NCBI RefSeq assembly: GCF_002994615.1
Contig: NZ_PVNK01000005.1
Span: 62,001-126,000 of the forward strand
Reading direction: 5' to 3'
DNA from: Enhygromyxa salina
GTDB lineage: Bacteria > Myxococcota_A > Polyangia > Nannocystales > Nannocystaceae
Length of the DNA stretch: 64,000 nt
In this document: one piece after another, positions 1-9,600 of the stretch
Position numbering within the stretch: position 1 is the stretch's first letter
Layout: each line of letters opens with the position of its first letter
The notes under the pieces: generated by a model
Database searches by the model: none
Told to the model about the DNA's origin: nothing
Seen by the model: the letters and a program-made list of their open reading frames with translations, nothing else
Made by a program: the position numbers and the translations under genes

Positions 1-1
1 C

Positions 2-1771
2 GCCGCGCCGGGTCTCGCCGGGAAGCACGACTCGTGGATGTTCCACACCGTGCTCGGCTACGTCGCCCTGCGCCTGCTGGGCGAGGACGCCGACGCCCCC
101 CTCCCCCGCGACGCGCTGGCCTGGATCCACGCCCACGGCGGCCCCGCCCGGGCGCCGACCTGGGGCCGGATCTGGCTGGCCCTGCTCGGCCTGTACCCGT
201 GGTCCGAGGTCCAGCCGCTGCTGCCCGAGCTGTGGCTGCTGCCCGAGAGCTCCCCGCTGCACCCGCGCCGGCTCTACTGCCACATGCGGCTGATCTACCT
301 GGGCCTGTCGTACCTCTACGGCGCCCGGGCCCAAGCTGACGCCGCGCCGCTGATCGAGTCGCTGCGCCACGAGCTCTACCCCGACGGCTGGGATCTGGAT
401 CAGTTTCGCGCGACCCGCGACGACATCGCGCCCACCGACCTCTACGAGCCGATCGGAGCGGCGCTGTCGTGGGTGTTCTCGACCGCCCGGGTCGGCGCCC
501 GCGCCATCCCCCGCGCCATCCGACGGCGGGCGCTCGAGCGGGCCTGGGAGCACATCGAATTCGAGTTCGACAGCACCGACTGGGTCTGCCTCAGCCCCGT
601 CAACGGCATGCTCTTTTGCCTCGCGATGTGGGCCCGCGACCGCCGCGACCCGCGGCTCGACCGAGCCCTCGACGGCATCGAGTACTGGATGTGGGAGGAC
701 GAGGACGAGGGCCTGCGCATCTGCGGCGCGCGCTCGAACATCTGGGACACGAGCTTCGCGCTCCAGGCCCTGTCCGAGGGCCCCGAGCTCGACGAGACCG
801 CGACGCTGGTCGAGCGCGCGGGCGCCTGGCTGAGCCGGGCCCAGATCCGCGCCGACATCCCCGGCGGCCTCGCCCACTTTCGCAGCCCCGCCCGGGGCGG
901 GTGGGGCTTCGCCGACGAGCGCCACCCCTGGCCGGTCAGCGACTGCACGGCCGAGGCCCTCGAGGCCCTGCTCCACGCCTCCCGCCGCGGCTTCGCCCCG
1001 CCCCTGCGCACCGACCTCGCCCTCGCGGCCGTCGAGTTCGTGCTCCTGCGCCAAAACGACGACGGCGGGTTCGGCTCCTACGAGGCGCGCCGAGGCTCGA
1101 TGGCCCTGCGCCGCTTCAACCCGGCCGAGATGTACGGCAACTGCATGCTCGAGTACTCCTACACGGAGTGCACGGCGAGCTGCGTGCGGGGCCTCGCGGT
1201 CGCGCGTGAGGCCCTCGGCGCGCGGATGCCCGGCGAGCTTCACGAGCGGGTCCACGACGCGATCCAAGCTGGGGTTCGCTGTCTCCTCGACGGCCAGGAG
1301 TCGAGCGGCGCGTGGCCGGGCTTTTGGGGCGTCAACTACACCTACGGGACCTTCTTCGCCGTCACCGGGCTGCTCGCGGCGGGCCTCGATCGCGAGCACG
1401 TCGCCGTGCGCCGGGCGGTCCGTTACCTGGTCCAGCAACAGCGCGCGGACGGTGGCTGGGGCGAGCGCTACGAGGGCGTGCTCGAGGGCCGCGAGCGGCC
1501 GCTCGAGCGCGAAGAGCCGAGCCGCGTGGTCCAGACCGCGTGGGCCGTGTTGACCCTCGAGGCGGCCGCGCCCGAGCGCGGGCGCCCGGCGATCGAGCGC
1601 GGGCTTCGATTCCTCCTGTCTCGCCAGCAACCCGACGGAAGCTGGCCCCACGACGCCTCGGTCGGCGTGTTTTTCAACACCGCCGTCCTCGACTATCGGC
1701 TCTATCGGCTCGTGTTTCCGACCTGGGCGCTGGCCCGCTCACTTGGCGCGGAATCGCTCGGTTCGGAGTAG
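2..1771 (+). CDS. Oxidosqualene cyclase (lanosterol/cycloartenol synthase type), 5' truncated by window edge
   Basis: Cyclises 2,3-oxidosqualene to a sterol such as lanosterol or cycloartenol. The frame is open from base 2, so the N-terminus (roughly the first 100+ residues of a ~700-residue family) lies outside the window. The protonating motif is DCTAE at 941-955, the oxidosqualene cyclase form; hopene cyclases carry DxDD there. A second family hallmark, the EYxYTECTAS segment near 1150-1185, is present, as are several QW-type repeats (QNDDGGFG, GGWGERY, DGSWPH) of the alpha/alpha-barrel fold. The gene ends in a hairpin beginning inside its last codons. Known: sterol synthesis in bacteria is rare but established in Nannocystineae. 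Whether the product is lanosterol or cycloartenol cannot be told by eye. Confidence 0.93.
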   Translation, partial: AAPGLAGKHDSWMFHTVLGYVALRLLGEDADAPLPRDALAWIHAHGGPARAPTWGRIWLALLGLYPWSEVQPLLPELWLLPESSPLHPRRLYCHMRLIYLGLSYLYGARAQADAAPLIESLRHELYPDGWDLDQFRATRDDIAPTDLYEPIGAALSWVFSTARVGARAIPRAIRRRALERAWEHIEFEFDSTDWVCLSPVNGMLFCLAMWARDRRDPRLDRALDGIEYWMWEDEDEGLRICGARSNIWDTSFALQALSEGPELDETATLVERAGAWLSRAQIRADIPGGLAHFRSPARGGWGFADERHPWPVSDCTAEALEALLHASRRGFAPPLRTDLALAAVEFVLLRQNDDGGFGSYEARRGSMALRRFNPAEMYGNCMLEYSYTECTASCVRGLAVAREALGARMPGELHERVHDAIQAGVRCLLDGQESSGAWPGFWGVNYTYGTFFAVTGLLAAGLDREHVAVRRAVRYLVQQQRADGGWGERYEGVLEGRERPLEREEPSRVVQTAWAVLTLEAAAPERGRPAIERGLRFLLSRQQPDGSWPHDASVGVFFNTAVLDYRLYRLVFPTWALARSLGAESLGSE

Positions 1772-1793
1772 CGCCTAGGCGCGATTCCGCGCC
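1745..1793 (+). terminator. Hairpin at the 3' end of the cyclase gene
   Basis: Perfect 12-base arms, GGCGCGGAATCG at 1745-1756 and its complement at 1782-1793, straddle the TAG stop (1769-1771). There is no clear T run, only ACTTTACT after the stem. Probable terminator or 3' mRNA stabiliser. Confidence 0.5.
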
Positions 1794-1960
1794 ACTTTAC
1801 TGCCCAGGACCGGGCCGGCTGACCTGGGTCAACCGCGCGCACGAGGCATGCTGACCCACTGGGCATTCCGGCCCCAGGGCCCGATGGACCCACGCCCGCT
1901 CAGGGTGCGCTCGAAACGCTGATCTTTGGATCACGACATTGCGATTCCGAGCCCTGGTGA

Positions 1961-2440
1961 GTGACTGAAGAATTTGCGTTCACAAGCGGCGATCCCGGCA
2001 TGAATGTTGCTCCGGGTGCCAGCATGATTCTCGGGAGCCACGCCACTTCGTTTCCCGCCATCCAGCCCGCCGCGCGTCACGAGCTGGTCTGGAGGCAGGT
2101 CGATGGGCTCAACATCGCCAAGATCTCCGGCGGGGTGCCCCGAGGCCGCGAGTGGCGCCGGCTGCTCGACAACCTGCGCCCGACCGTTCGCCCCGTCGTG
2201 TTGTGGATGCGCGGGCGCATCTGGATCGGCTCCGAGGGGCGCGCGGAGCTGGCCGCCGCGATCGGCTCGTGTCGCGTCGCGCTGATCGTCGACGACAACA
2301 TCGGCCGCGGCCTCGCAACCGCGCTGCGCTGGCTGGACGTCAAGGTCGACGCCTACTCGATGGCCGAGCTCGACCAGCTCGAGACCGACCTCGAGCTCGA
2401 GCCGGGGGCCGTCGCGGGCATGCTCGATCGGCTCGATTGA
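1961..2440 (+). CDS. Small cytoplasmic protein with STAS-like C-terminal half
   Basis: 159 residues from GTG 1961; ATG 2000 is in frame and could be the true start, since neither has a clear Shine-Dalgarno. The C-terminal half (hydrophobic strand VALIVDD, then a helix and an acidic Leu-rich tail) looks like the alternating strand/helix pattern of STAS-like regulators. That is an impression from composition, not a motif match. No signal peptide or membrane span. It is followed closely by a lipoprotein gene that seems to have its own -10 box. Function unknown. Confidence 0.65.
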   Translation: MTEEFAFTSGDPGMNVAPGASMILGSHATSFPAIQPAARHELVWRQVDGLNIAKISGGVPRGREWRRLLDNLRPTVRPVVLWMRGRIWIGSEGRAELAAAIGSCRVALIVDDNIGRGLATALRWLDVKVDAYSMAELDQLETDLELEPGAVAGMLDRLD

Positions 2441-2443
2441 GCG

Positions 2444-2449
2444 TACCAT
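2444..2449 (+). promoter_or_regulatory. -10-like TACCAT six bases before a GTG start
   Basis: TACCAT is followed by six bases and then GTG 2456. With a transcription start about seven bases after the -10, the mRNA would begin at or next to the start codon. One of a repeated pattern in this window. Confidence 0.4.
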
Positions 2450-2455
2450 GCGCGA

Positions 2456-3316
2456 GTGCGCTGCCGGCCGCCACTGCTCCCCTCGCTGACCCTGAGCTCG
2501 CTGCTGATCGCCTGCACCTCGACCGAGCCAGGCGCGCCCGAGAGGACCGAGGCGCCTGGCTTGGGCCCGGTCTCGGTCGAGGCCGAGCCCAACCCCGTGG
2601 AGCACCGAGACGGCCCCGAGTACTTCTTCGCCGTCGTCGGTCAGACCGGGTACGAGCGCTGCCCCGACGCCCACGGCTCGCCGACCTGGCTCGACCTCCA
2701 GACCACGCTCGGCTGGGTCCCGACCAGCGGCACGCCAAATTTCGAGCCGCTGATGGAGCAGCCCGTGCTCGCCCGCGGCCAGGCTGGCTCCGCGCCCGAG
2801 CGCCCAGCCCTCGACGTCAAGGGCGAGCCCTGTCCGGTCAGGCAGATGCGCTCCGACTGGGTCAACACCCCACGCGGGATCCGGAGCTATCGGACCGACG
2901 TCCCCGACATCGAGCACTTCCACGCGACGAGCGTGCGCCGCCTCGACGAGCTCACGGTCACGCGCGAAGACGACGAGATCGTCGTCAGCTTCACCAACCC
3001 CCTGCCCTTCGCGCTGACCGAGGTCCAGCTCGAGCTCTACTACGAGGGCTGCTACGGCAAACCTGGCTCGACGAGCCGCGCGAGCGCGGTTGTCACCCTC
3101 GCGCCCAGCCAGACGCTGAGCTGGCGCTTTTGGCTGATCGCCGAGCACGAGGACGCCGCCACCCCCAAGGCCGAGCCGAGCCGCCGTCAGCACGCCGCCT
3201 CGGCGATCGTGCTCTCGCTCGGCGAACAGGCCGGCCCCGACGGCGCGACCGTCCACGCCGACCTCGACGTCGCCCTCCGCGACCTGGGGATCGACTTCGA
3301 GTGTCCCTCGTCCTAG
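2456..3316 (+). CDS. Secreted lipoprotein, unknown function
   Basis: 286 residues starting at GTG 2456, with an Arg-containing n-region, a Leu/Ser-rich core and a lipobox ending LLIAC, then a Thr/Pro/Glu-rich linker. The body contains several Cys residues and beta-rich segments (TVTREDDEIVVSFTNP), suggesting a small disulfide-bonded extracytoplasmic domain. No family recognised. An upstream ATG at 2448 is out of frame, so GTG is the start. It converges with the next lipoprotein gene and shares a terminator hairpin with it. Confidence 0.8.
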   Translation: MRCRPPLLPSLTLSSLLIACTSTEPGAPERTEAPGLGPVSVEAEPNPVEHRDGPEYFFAVVGQTGYERCPDAHGSPTWLDLQTTLGWVPTSGTPNFEPLMEQPVLARGQAGSAPERPALDVKGEPCPVRQMRSDWVNTPRGIRSYRTDVPDIEHFHATSVRRLDELTVTREDDEIVVSFTNPLPFALTEVQLELYYEGCYGKPGSTSRASAVVTLAPSQTLSWRFWLIAEHEDAATPKAEPSRRQHAASAIVLSLGEQAGPDGATVHADLDVALRDLGIDFECPSS

Positions 3317-3357
3317 CAGCGACCGGCCGCTCGCGGCCCTGCGTGGCAAGGTCGCTG
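3317..3357. terminator. Bidirectional terminator hairpin between convergent lipoprotein genes
   Basis: CAGCGACC (3317-3324) pairs with GGTCGCTG (3350-3357), and a second stem GGCCG/CGGCC lies inside. It sits exactly between two convergent stop codons. Confidence 0.5.
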
Positions 3358-3377
3358 ACGCCTGCGCGGGCCGAAGG

Positions 3378-3965
3378 TCACTTCGGGCAGCCCGCCACGC
3401 ACTTGTTGGCCAGGGCCTCGCACTGCTTGCGACAGGTCGCCTGGTCGTCCGCGCCGCTCTTGTCTTCGCACGGCCCCAGACAGCCGCCGAGGGTCTCGAC
3501 GCACGCCCGCGGACACACCGCCATGCCCGGCTCCCCGCTGCCCGCCGTCACGCTCGCCGCGCAGTTCATGTGACAGGTCGCCCGATCGGTCGGGGGCTTG
3601 GCGGCGCAGCTGTCGTAGCAGCCGAAGTAGGCGCCGACGACCGGCTGCTCGGGGCCCGCATCCGCCCCGTGCGTGGTCTTGCACTGCAGCCGACAGGTCG
3701 CGCGATTGTCGTCGGACAAAATTGCGCTCTCACACTCGGCCAGGCACCCATCGAGCGTCGTCGCCCCGGCGCTGGCCTCGCCCTCGCCCTCGCCCTCGCC
3801 CTCGCCCTCCGCGCCCTGCTTCGCAGCTGCCCCTTGCTTGGCGACCTCCCCCTTCTCCGCGCCAGCCTTCCCTGCTTCGGCGTTCGCCCCCGGATCGCAA
3901 GCGCCAACCAGCGCCAGCACAACCCAGCCCGACAACCCCAGCGCCATCCTCGTGGACCTTCGCAT
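3378..3965 (-). CDS. Cysteine-rich secreted lipoprotein
   Basis: 195 residues. Signal peptide with an Arg-rich n-region and a lipobox ending VGAC, then an Ala/Lys/Glu/Gly low-complexity linker with a GEGEGE run. The mature part repeats a unit with two CxxxC pairs about four times (for example CLAEC, CRLQC, CYDSC, CHMNC, CPRAC, CLGPC, CRKQC, CVAGC), so a small disulfide-rich repeat domain exposed at the cell surface is likely. This style is common among myxobacterial lipoproteins; the function is unknown. A -10-like box lies six bases before the ATG. Confidence 0.85.
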   Translation of the reverse strand: MRRSTRMALGLSGWVVLALVGACDPGANAEAGKAGAEKGEVAKQGAAAKQGAEGEGEGEGEGEASAGATTLDGCLAECESAILSDDNRATCRLQCKTTHGADAGPEQPVVGAYFGCYDSCAAKPPTDRATCHMNCAASVTAGSGEPGMAVCPRACVETLGGCLGPCEDKSGADDQATCRKQCEALANKCVAGCPK

Positions 3966-3971
3966 CCGCGC

Positions 3972-3977
3972 AGTCTA
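3972..3977 (-). promoter_or_regulatory. -10-like TAGACT six bases before the ATG
   Basis: On the minus strand TAGACT is followed by six bases and ATG 3965, predicting a leaderless or nearly leaderless mRNA. Confidence 0.4.
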
Positions 3978-4045
3978 CCCCCATCGGGCAAGTCCGACGA
4001 GGTGGCGGTCTAGCCCTCGCCGACCAGGACGTCGGAGAAGTCCTC

Positions 4046-4211
4046 CTAGCAGCCCGTGGTGCAATGCATCGTGTCGCCTCGCGCCGGAATGTTCGCCGAG
4101 GGCGCGAAGCCAAAACGCCGCTGTACCGGGCGTACTGCAAGTTTTGGCGACAAAGCCCTCGGCGAAAAGGCCAAGCGAGGCGGCGCGAGGCATTGCTCCA
4201 CGGGCTGCTAG
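4046..4211 (-). repeat. 166-bp palindromic dispersed element, copy 1
   Basis: Bounded by perfect 11-base inverted ends (CTAGCAGCCCG ... CGGGCTGCTAG). The whole unit is an imperfect palindrome that could fold into one ~80-bp hairpin with a loop near GTACGCCCGGTAC. It is about 97% identical, in inverse orientation, to copy 3 (roughly five differences). No coding capacity. Its right end supplies the stop codon of the neighbouring minus-strand beta-helix gene. It looks like a MITE- or REP-like mobile palindrome. Confidence 0.85.
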
Positions 4212-5461
4212 GGATCCGTGCAGACTCCGTCCTCGCAGGTGAAGCTCACGCCGTTGCCGTAGAAGCCGTAGCTCTCCGTCATCAGATCGAACAGCGTGAA
4301 CACGTCATCGGGTTGGTTCTCCTCGCCGAAGCCAAACCCGAAGTCCGAGTTGGTCACGGTCACAGCCGCGCCCTGCTTACCGTTGAGGTAGAAGTCTCCG
4401 AGCCACATTCCGCCGCCGTTGGCGTACATGCCGGCCGCCGCGGTGTTGTTCTGGACGACCGAGTTCGTGATCGAGCAGTCGTCGACCGTCCGGCAGCCGT
4501 AGTTGATATTGAGCGCGCCACCGCCGTCCTGCTCGGCGACGTTGTCCGTGACCACGGTGTTGACGAGGTGGAACTGGCCGGCTACGTAGATCGCGCCGCC
4601 TTCGACCTCGGCCGTGTTGCCCGTGATGACCGAGTCCTCGATCGTCACGACAGGCACCGAGCCGTTGGAGCCTCCGGCGATGCACAAGGCTCCGCCGATC
4701 CAGGCCATGTTGTCGGTGAGCTCGAGGTTCGAGAGCAGCACGGATCGGGGCGTGTTGAACACAGCCTCGACAAAGATCGCGCCGCCGCAGGCGCCGTTGT
4801 AGCCCGGCGCGTCCACGCCGGTGCCGCCCGTGATGGTCAGATCGCGGACGGTCACGTCCGCGGCGTCGATGAACAGGGCGCCGCCCGTCGGCTCCCAGAT
4901 GGTCTGGCCGGGCCCGGCGCCCTGAATCTCGATGTTGTCATCGACGACCACGAACTCGTCGTAGTTGCCCGGACAGATCTGGACCAGCCCGCCGTCGGGC
5001 GCGGCGAACACCGCGTCGGCGATCGTCGGGTAGCGGGCCGAGTCGTTGTTTTGCAGGGTCAGGATGACGGGATCGAGGTTCTCGCCACACTCGAAGGCCA
5101 GGTCGCCGTCGCCGTCGCCGTCGCCGTCTCCGTCGCCATCGCCGTCGCCGTCCCCGGTGGTGTCGCCGTCGCCATCGCCGTCCCCGGTGGTGTCGCCGTC
5201 GCCATCTCCGTCCCCGGTGGTGTCGCCGTCCCCATCTCCGTCCCCGGTAGTGTCGCCGTCGCCATCCCCGTCGCCGGTAGTGTCGCCGTCACCTGGGTCG
5301 CCGTCACCGTCGCCGTCACCATCGCCGGTGGTGTCGCCGTCCCCATCACCATCTCCTCCGCTGGTGTCCGTCGAGTCGGCTTCGCCCCCGCTCGAGTCAC
5401 TGCACGCGAGCGGTCCGAGGGATACCAAGCAACAGGCGATGATCGGCCAGGTCCGGTTCAT
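4208..5461 (-). CDS. Lipoprotein with Gly-Asp linker and right-handed beta-helix domain
   Basis: 417 residues. Signal peptide with a lipobox near LGPLAC, then a linker of about 85 residues made of GDGD units broken by TT or P (about residues 36-121). The C-terminal ~290 residues repeat short strand-turn units such as [21 protein letters not shown] and [15 protein letters not shown], the pattern of parallel beta-helix proteins of the PbH1 or polymorphic outer membrane type. Probably displayed on the cell surface, where it could bind or cleave polysaccharide; no catalytic residues are assigned. A TATAGA box lies six bases before the ATG. The stop codon lies in the end of a palindromic repeat. 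Confidence 0.85.
   Translation of the reverse strand: MNRTWPIIACCLVSLGPLACSDSSGGEADSTDTSGGDGDGDGDTTGDGDGDGDGDPGDGDTTGDGDGDGDTTGDGDGDGDTTGDGDGDGDTTGDGDGDGDTTGDGDGDGDGDGDGDGDGDLAFECGENLDPVILTLQNNDSARYPTIADAVFAAPDGGLVQICPGNYDEFVVVDDNIEIQGAGPGQTIWEPTGGALFIDAADVTVRDLTITGGTGVDAPGYNGACGGAIFVEAVFNTPRSVLLSNLELTDNMAWIGGALCIAGGSNGSVPVVTIEDSVITGNTAEVEGGAIYVAGQFHLVNTVVTDNVAEQDGGGALNINYGCRTVDDCSITNSVVQNNTAAAGMYANGGGMWLGDFYLNGKQGAAVTVTNSDFGFGFGEENQPDDVFTLFDLMTESYGFYGNGVSFTCEDGVCTDP
5098..5356 (-). repeat. Coding minisatellite (Gly-Asp linker)
   Basis: Tandem six-base GGCGAC-type units with GACACCACC interruptions about every 33 bases, encoding the Gly-Asp linker of the beta-helix lipoprotein. Likely to vary in length by slippage. 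Confidence 0.8.
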
Positions 5462-5467
5462 GAGCGG

Positions 5468-5473
5468 TCTATA
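5468..5473 (-). promoter_or_regulatory. -10-like TATAGA six bases before the ATG
   Basis: Minus-strand TATAGA, six bases, then ATG 5461. Same geometry as other proposed leaderless promoters here. Confidence 0.45.
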
Positions 5474-5503
5474 CCACCTCGCTACCCCTGCGTCGTCAGC
5501 GGG

Positions 5504-6589
5504 TCAGGCCTTGGCCTCCGCCTCGCTGCCCCCCGCCGCGCCCGGCTCGAGGCGATGCTCCATCTCCGCCCCAGACCCGAGCAAGACCGCGATCCACTTT
5601 AGATCATCGCTGTTCTCGAGCAGGATCTTCACCACCATCGTCAGCGGCACCGATAAGAACATCCCCAGCGGCCCCCAGATCCAGCCCCAGAACACCAACG
5701 ACAAGAACACGACCAGGCTCGACAGCCCGAGCCGCTTGCCCATGACCTTGGGCTCGACGACGTTGCCCATGATCGTGTTGATGGCCAGGAACCCGATCAG
5801 GACCACGACCGAGCGCTCCCACCCGAACTGCACGAAGCTGAGCAGGACCGGCGGCAACGCGGCGATGATCGACCCGAGCGTCGGGATGTAGTTGAGGAAG
5901 AAGGCGAGCACCCCCCACAGCACCGGGTAGTCGACGCCGACGGCGAAGCACAGCAGCCAGGCCATGAGCCCGGTCACGACGCTGATCTTGGTCTTGATCG
6001 ACAGGTACTCCTGGATGTCGTTGATGATCCCGCTGAAGCGCTCGATGTCGGCGTCGGGGCCACCGAGCGCGGCCTGGAGCTTGCGCGGGAGCCCCGCGGC
6101 CTCGGCCAGGATGAAGGCCGTGGTCAGGAGCACGAAGGCCGTGTCCGAGAGGAGCGAGCCGACGCTCGCGACCATGGTCCCGGCGAAGTCGGCCGCCCTG
6201 CCCGCGTCGATCTGCGCGAGCAAGGCATCCGTCGAGATGTCGATGCCCTGGCCCGCGAACCACGCCATCCAGTCGGCGGTCATCGCGACCAGCCGGGCCT
6301 CGTACTCGGGGATGTTCTCGGAGAAGCTCGCTACCGAGTTGCCGATCAGCATCGAGACGACCGTGAACCCGCCGATCACGCCGAGGAACACGATCGTGAC
6401 CGCGAGCCAGTCGGGCAGACGCTTCTTTTGCAACCAGGTGACCGGCGGAATCGCGAGCACGGCCAAGAACGCCGAGAACAAGACCGGCACGATGATCGGC
6501 CCCGCCGCCCGCAGACCGGCCACGACCACACACACCGACGCGCCAGTGACCAACACCCGCAGCCCGATCGCCCGCTTCTCGACGGCCAT
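5504..6589 (-). CDS. AI-2E family transporter (PerM/YdiK-like permease)
   Basis: 361 residues, the usual size of the AI-2E/PerM family. Two N-terminal membrane spans, a long soluble stretch (about residues 75-190, with [10 protein letters not shown]), then a cluster of spans around [27 protein letters not shown], the family's conserved core, and a C-terminal pair ([20 protein letters not shown]). The short cytoplasmic tail is Ala/Glu/Gly-rich. Family members are putative exporters or efflux permeases; the substrate is unknown. A TACTAT box lies seven bases before the ATG. Confidence 0.92.
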   Translation of the reverse strand: MAVEKRAIGLRVLVTGASVCVVVAGLRAAGPIIVPVLFSAFLAVLAIPPVTWLQKKRLPDWLAVTIVFLGVIGGFTVVSMLIGNSVASFSENIPEYEARLVAMTADWMAWFAGQGIDISTDALLAQIDAGRAADFAGTMVASVGSLLSDTAFVLLTTAFILAEAAGLPRKLQAALGGPDADIERFSGIINDIQEYLSIKTKISVVTGLMAWLLCFAVGVDYPVLWGVLAFFLNYIPTLGSIIAALPPVLLSFVQFGWERSVVVLIGFLAINTIMGNVVEPKVMGKRLGLSSLVVFLSLVFWGWIWGPLGMFLSVPLTMVVKILLENSDDLKWIAVLLGSGAEMEHRLEPGAAGGSEAEAKA

Positions 6590-6596
6590 GACCGAG

Positions 6597-6602
6597 ATAG
6601 TA
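6597..6602 (-). promoter_or_regulatory. -10-like TACTAT seven bases before the ATG
   Basis: Minus-strand TACTAT, seven bases, then ATG 6589 of the permease gene. Confidence 0.45.
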
Positions 6603-6643
6603 GCGTCTCTTTGTCGTCTCCCATACTCGGGCCTGGGCGGCTG

Positions 6644-9600
6644 TCACTGCCCCCGCATCGGCCCTTCGAGCTGGCCGAGATCGACGAAGGCGCGGTCCTT
6701 CATGACCACGAAGGGGCGCTCGTCAAAGGCGACACCGCCGCGGCCGTCGTGCTCGACGATCTGAACCTTGCCCATGCCGTAGCCGTTGGGCCCGCGGGCA
6801 TAGTAGTGGACCTGGAGGTTGTAGGGGTAGCCGCTGGGCTCGCCGAGGATCGTGAAGACCTCGGGCCCGTAGCCATCGGTGACGTCGTAGTAGAGCACCC
6901 CGCCGGTCCGGAGGCCGCGGTCCTCGTAGTAGGCGTGGCTGCCGAGCACGTCGCGGACGTGGAGGTCGACGTCGTTGGCGCCCGTCTCCCAGGTCAGCAC
7001 GAAGCGCAGCGAGGGCTCGGCCTCGAGCTCGGCGCCGAGCTGCTCGAGCCGACCTCGGATCTCGGCCTCGCGGTCGGGCTCGTGGGCGAGCCAGGCCGCG
7101 GCGATCAGGCCGAGGTCCTCGCGCAAGACCTTCTCGACCCCGACGAAGGCGCCCGAGAACGCGGCGCTCCAGTCCCGGCGAAGGCCGGCCTCGAGCACGT
7201 CGAAGGCCCGCTCTTCTCGGCCCGCGCGCAGCAGCGCGAAGGCCAGGAGGCGGTGGCTCGAGGGGTGGTCCGGGCGCTGCTGCCTCGCGCGGCGGTAGGT
7301 GTCGATCGCGAGCCGAGCGCCGACGCTGCCGAGGTGCTCGAGGCGCGAGCCCGCGAAGCGACGCATGTCGGCGCGGTCGGGGTACAGGTCGATGATCGAG
7401 CCGTAGGCCCGCGCCGCGGCCTCGACCTCGGCGCCGGCCTCGAGCGCCTCGCCGAGCGCGACCACGGCCATGACCTCGGTCGGCTCGGCCTCGCGCCAGC
7501 GCCACGCGACCTCCTTGGCCGCGGCCACGTCGCCCCACTCGAGCAGGTTCATGATCGTGAGCAGGTTGCCCTGGTAGGCGTCCTCGGGCGCGCGCGTCGG
7601 CGGCTGGGTGCGCGGCCGGTTGCGCTTGCGGCCCTCGAGCGGCTTGGCCCGACGCATGCGCGCGAGCTCGGCGGCCGGCGAGTCGGGCGGCGGCTCGAGC
7701 ACCGGCAAGGGCGTGGGCATCGGGGTGTCGCGCTCGACGAGCTCGCCGACAGCCATGACCGCGTCGGCCTCGGCCGAGCTCAGCCCGCTCGGGCCCGACG
7801 ACACGTCCTCTTGAGCCAGGAGCACCAGCTGATCGACGCCGAGGGTCGCGCGCGGGAACTCGGGCAGCCGCGCCCGCGCGAGCGGGACGTCGTCTTCGAC
7901 GAGGGCGTTGGGGACCCCGCGCCGCCGGACCTGGACGCCCTCGGGCCCGGCGACCAGCACCTCGGGCAAGCGCGCGGGGTCGAGGCGCGCGCGCGCGTAC
8001 TCGTCGCGGTCGCCGAGCATCGTCAGCCGGGTGTAGTCGTTGACGACCCGGTTGAGCTTCGAGTTCTGGACGATCCGGCGCCACAGCTGCTTGCGCGCGA
8101 CGAGGGACTGGCCCTCGGCCTTGTCCTCGAGCGTGGTGACGAGGAACTCGACCCGCGCGTGCTCGAGCGCGAGGCCGACGAGCGGCTCTTCGACCTCGAC
8201 CAGGGGCACGACCCAGCTCTGCTTGCCGTGGCTCTCGACGGTCACGCGCATGCCAGCCTCGAGGGTCTCGACGTCGGCGAACACGAGGATCTCGTCGTCG
8301 GACTGCACGCCGTCGACGACCTCGGGGTAGTACCAGCGCGCGCCCGGGACCGAGATCTTGACGTCGTCGTGGACCGTCCGCAGCAGCCGGCGGACGAGCG
8401 CTCGCGGGTTGTCGGAGGCGTCGAGGACGAGGCCGGACTCGGGCAGCTCGCGGACCAGCGCGCGCAGGGTCCAGGCGTCGCGGCGGCCGTGATCGGCGAT
8501 CACGTCGATCCGATCGATGTCGGCGTCGGCGAGCTCGGCGACGGCCTCGAGCAGCCGCCCCCGCTCCGAGACGCCCGCGGTCGCCATGCCGTCGCTGATC
8601 AGGATCACGCGGTTGACGTCGGCCCGGCTCGGCGGCGGCCGGTCGAGGTCGATGTCGTTGGCCTTCGCGGTGCCGACCTTCGCGGGCTCGTGGGTCTTCG
8701 ACGCCCGGACCCCCGCGTGGCGCAGGACGCTGACCAGGTTCGACGCCCCGAGCGCGTTGCGGGCCAGGAGCCGATCGAAGGCGCCGCGATCGATGTCGCC
8801 GAGCGGGCCCTCGTAGACCGTCTCGAACCCCTGGTCGAAGGCGATCAGGCGCAGCCACAGCTCGTTCCCGGTCCACGGATGGAGCGCCTCGACGAGCCCG
8901 GCGAGCTGCTCGACGCGGTGGCGGTAGCCGACCGCCCGCGAGGCGCTGGTGTCGAACAGGATCGTCAGGCCCTCGATCGGCGCGGCGTGGTCGTGGGTCA
9001 GGGGGTTGATGCGAACCGCGACCTTGCGTCCGTTGCGAACCCCGGTCCGGCGCAGGCCCGAGGTCGGGACCACGAAGTCCTCGGTCGCGGTCCAGTCGCG
9101 GCGGCGCAGCTCGAGCACCCGGCGGCCCTGCTCGTCCATGCCGAGCTGCTCGGGCAAGCGGTTGCCAGCCCAGACCTCGAGCAGCGGATCGGGCTGGCTG
9201 TGGACGACCACCCGCGCGACGAAGCGCGGGATGTCGTGGAGCCCGGCGACGCGCACCCGGTAGGGCATGTCGACATCCTCGAAGGTCTCGGTGTAGGACA
9301 AGATCAGCCGCTGGACCGAGCGCCCGGGCACGTCCGGGAGCGTGACGACGAAGTGCTGGTCGCCGTCGGGGCTTGGATCGACGGCGGGCTCGGCCGGCTC
9401 GTAGAGTGAAGGGCGCAGGGCGCCAGGCTTGCGCTCGACGACCTCGGCCTCGCGCCACGAGTCCTCGATCAGCGCGGCGAAGCGGGTCACCCGAGCCTTG
9501 GGCGGCAGGCGGACCTCGAGGGTCGCGTCGAGGGCCCGGGGCTCGGTGTTTTCGAACTCGAGGCGCAGCTCCGTGAACGCCAGCGGATCTTCGACGGTGC

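Noticed and set aside
1931..3349. Long open frame antisense to the two genes near 2-3.3 kb
   Set aside because: Composition is Arg/Asp/Gly/Val noise typical of antisense frames in GC-rich DNA; the plus-strand genes have a lipobox and coherent domains.
6428..9409. 993-codon open frame on the plus strand opposite the vWA lipoprotein
   Set aside because: Low-complexity Asp/Val/Arg/Glu sequence with no motif; the minus strand has MIDAS and YfaP-like domains.
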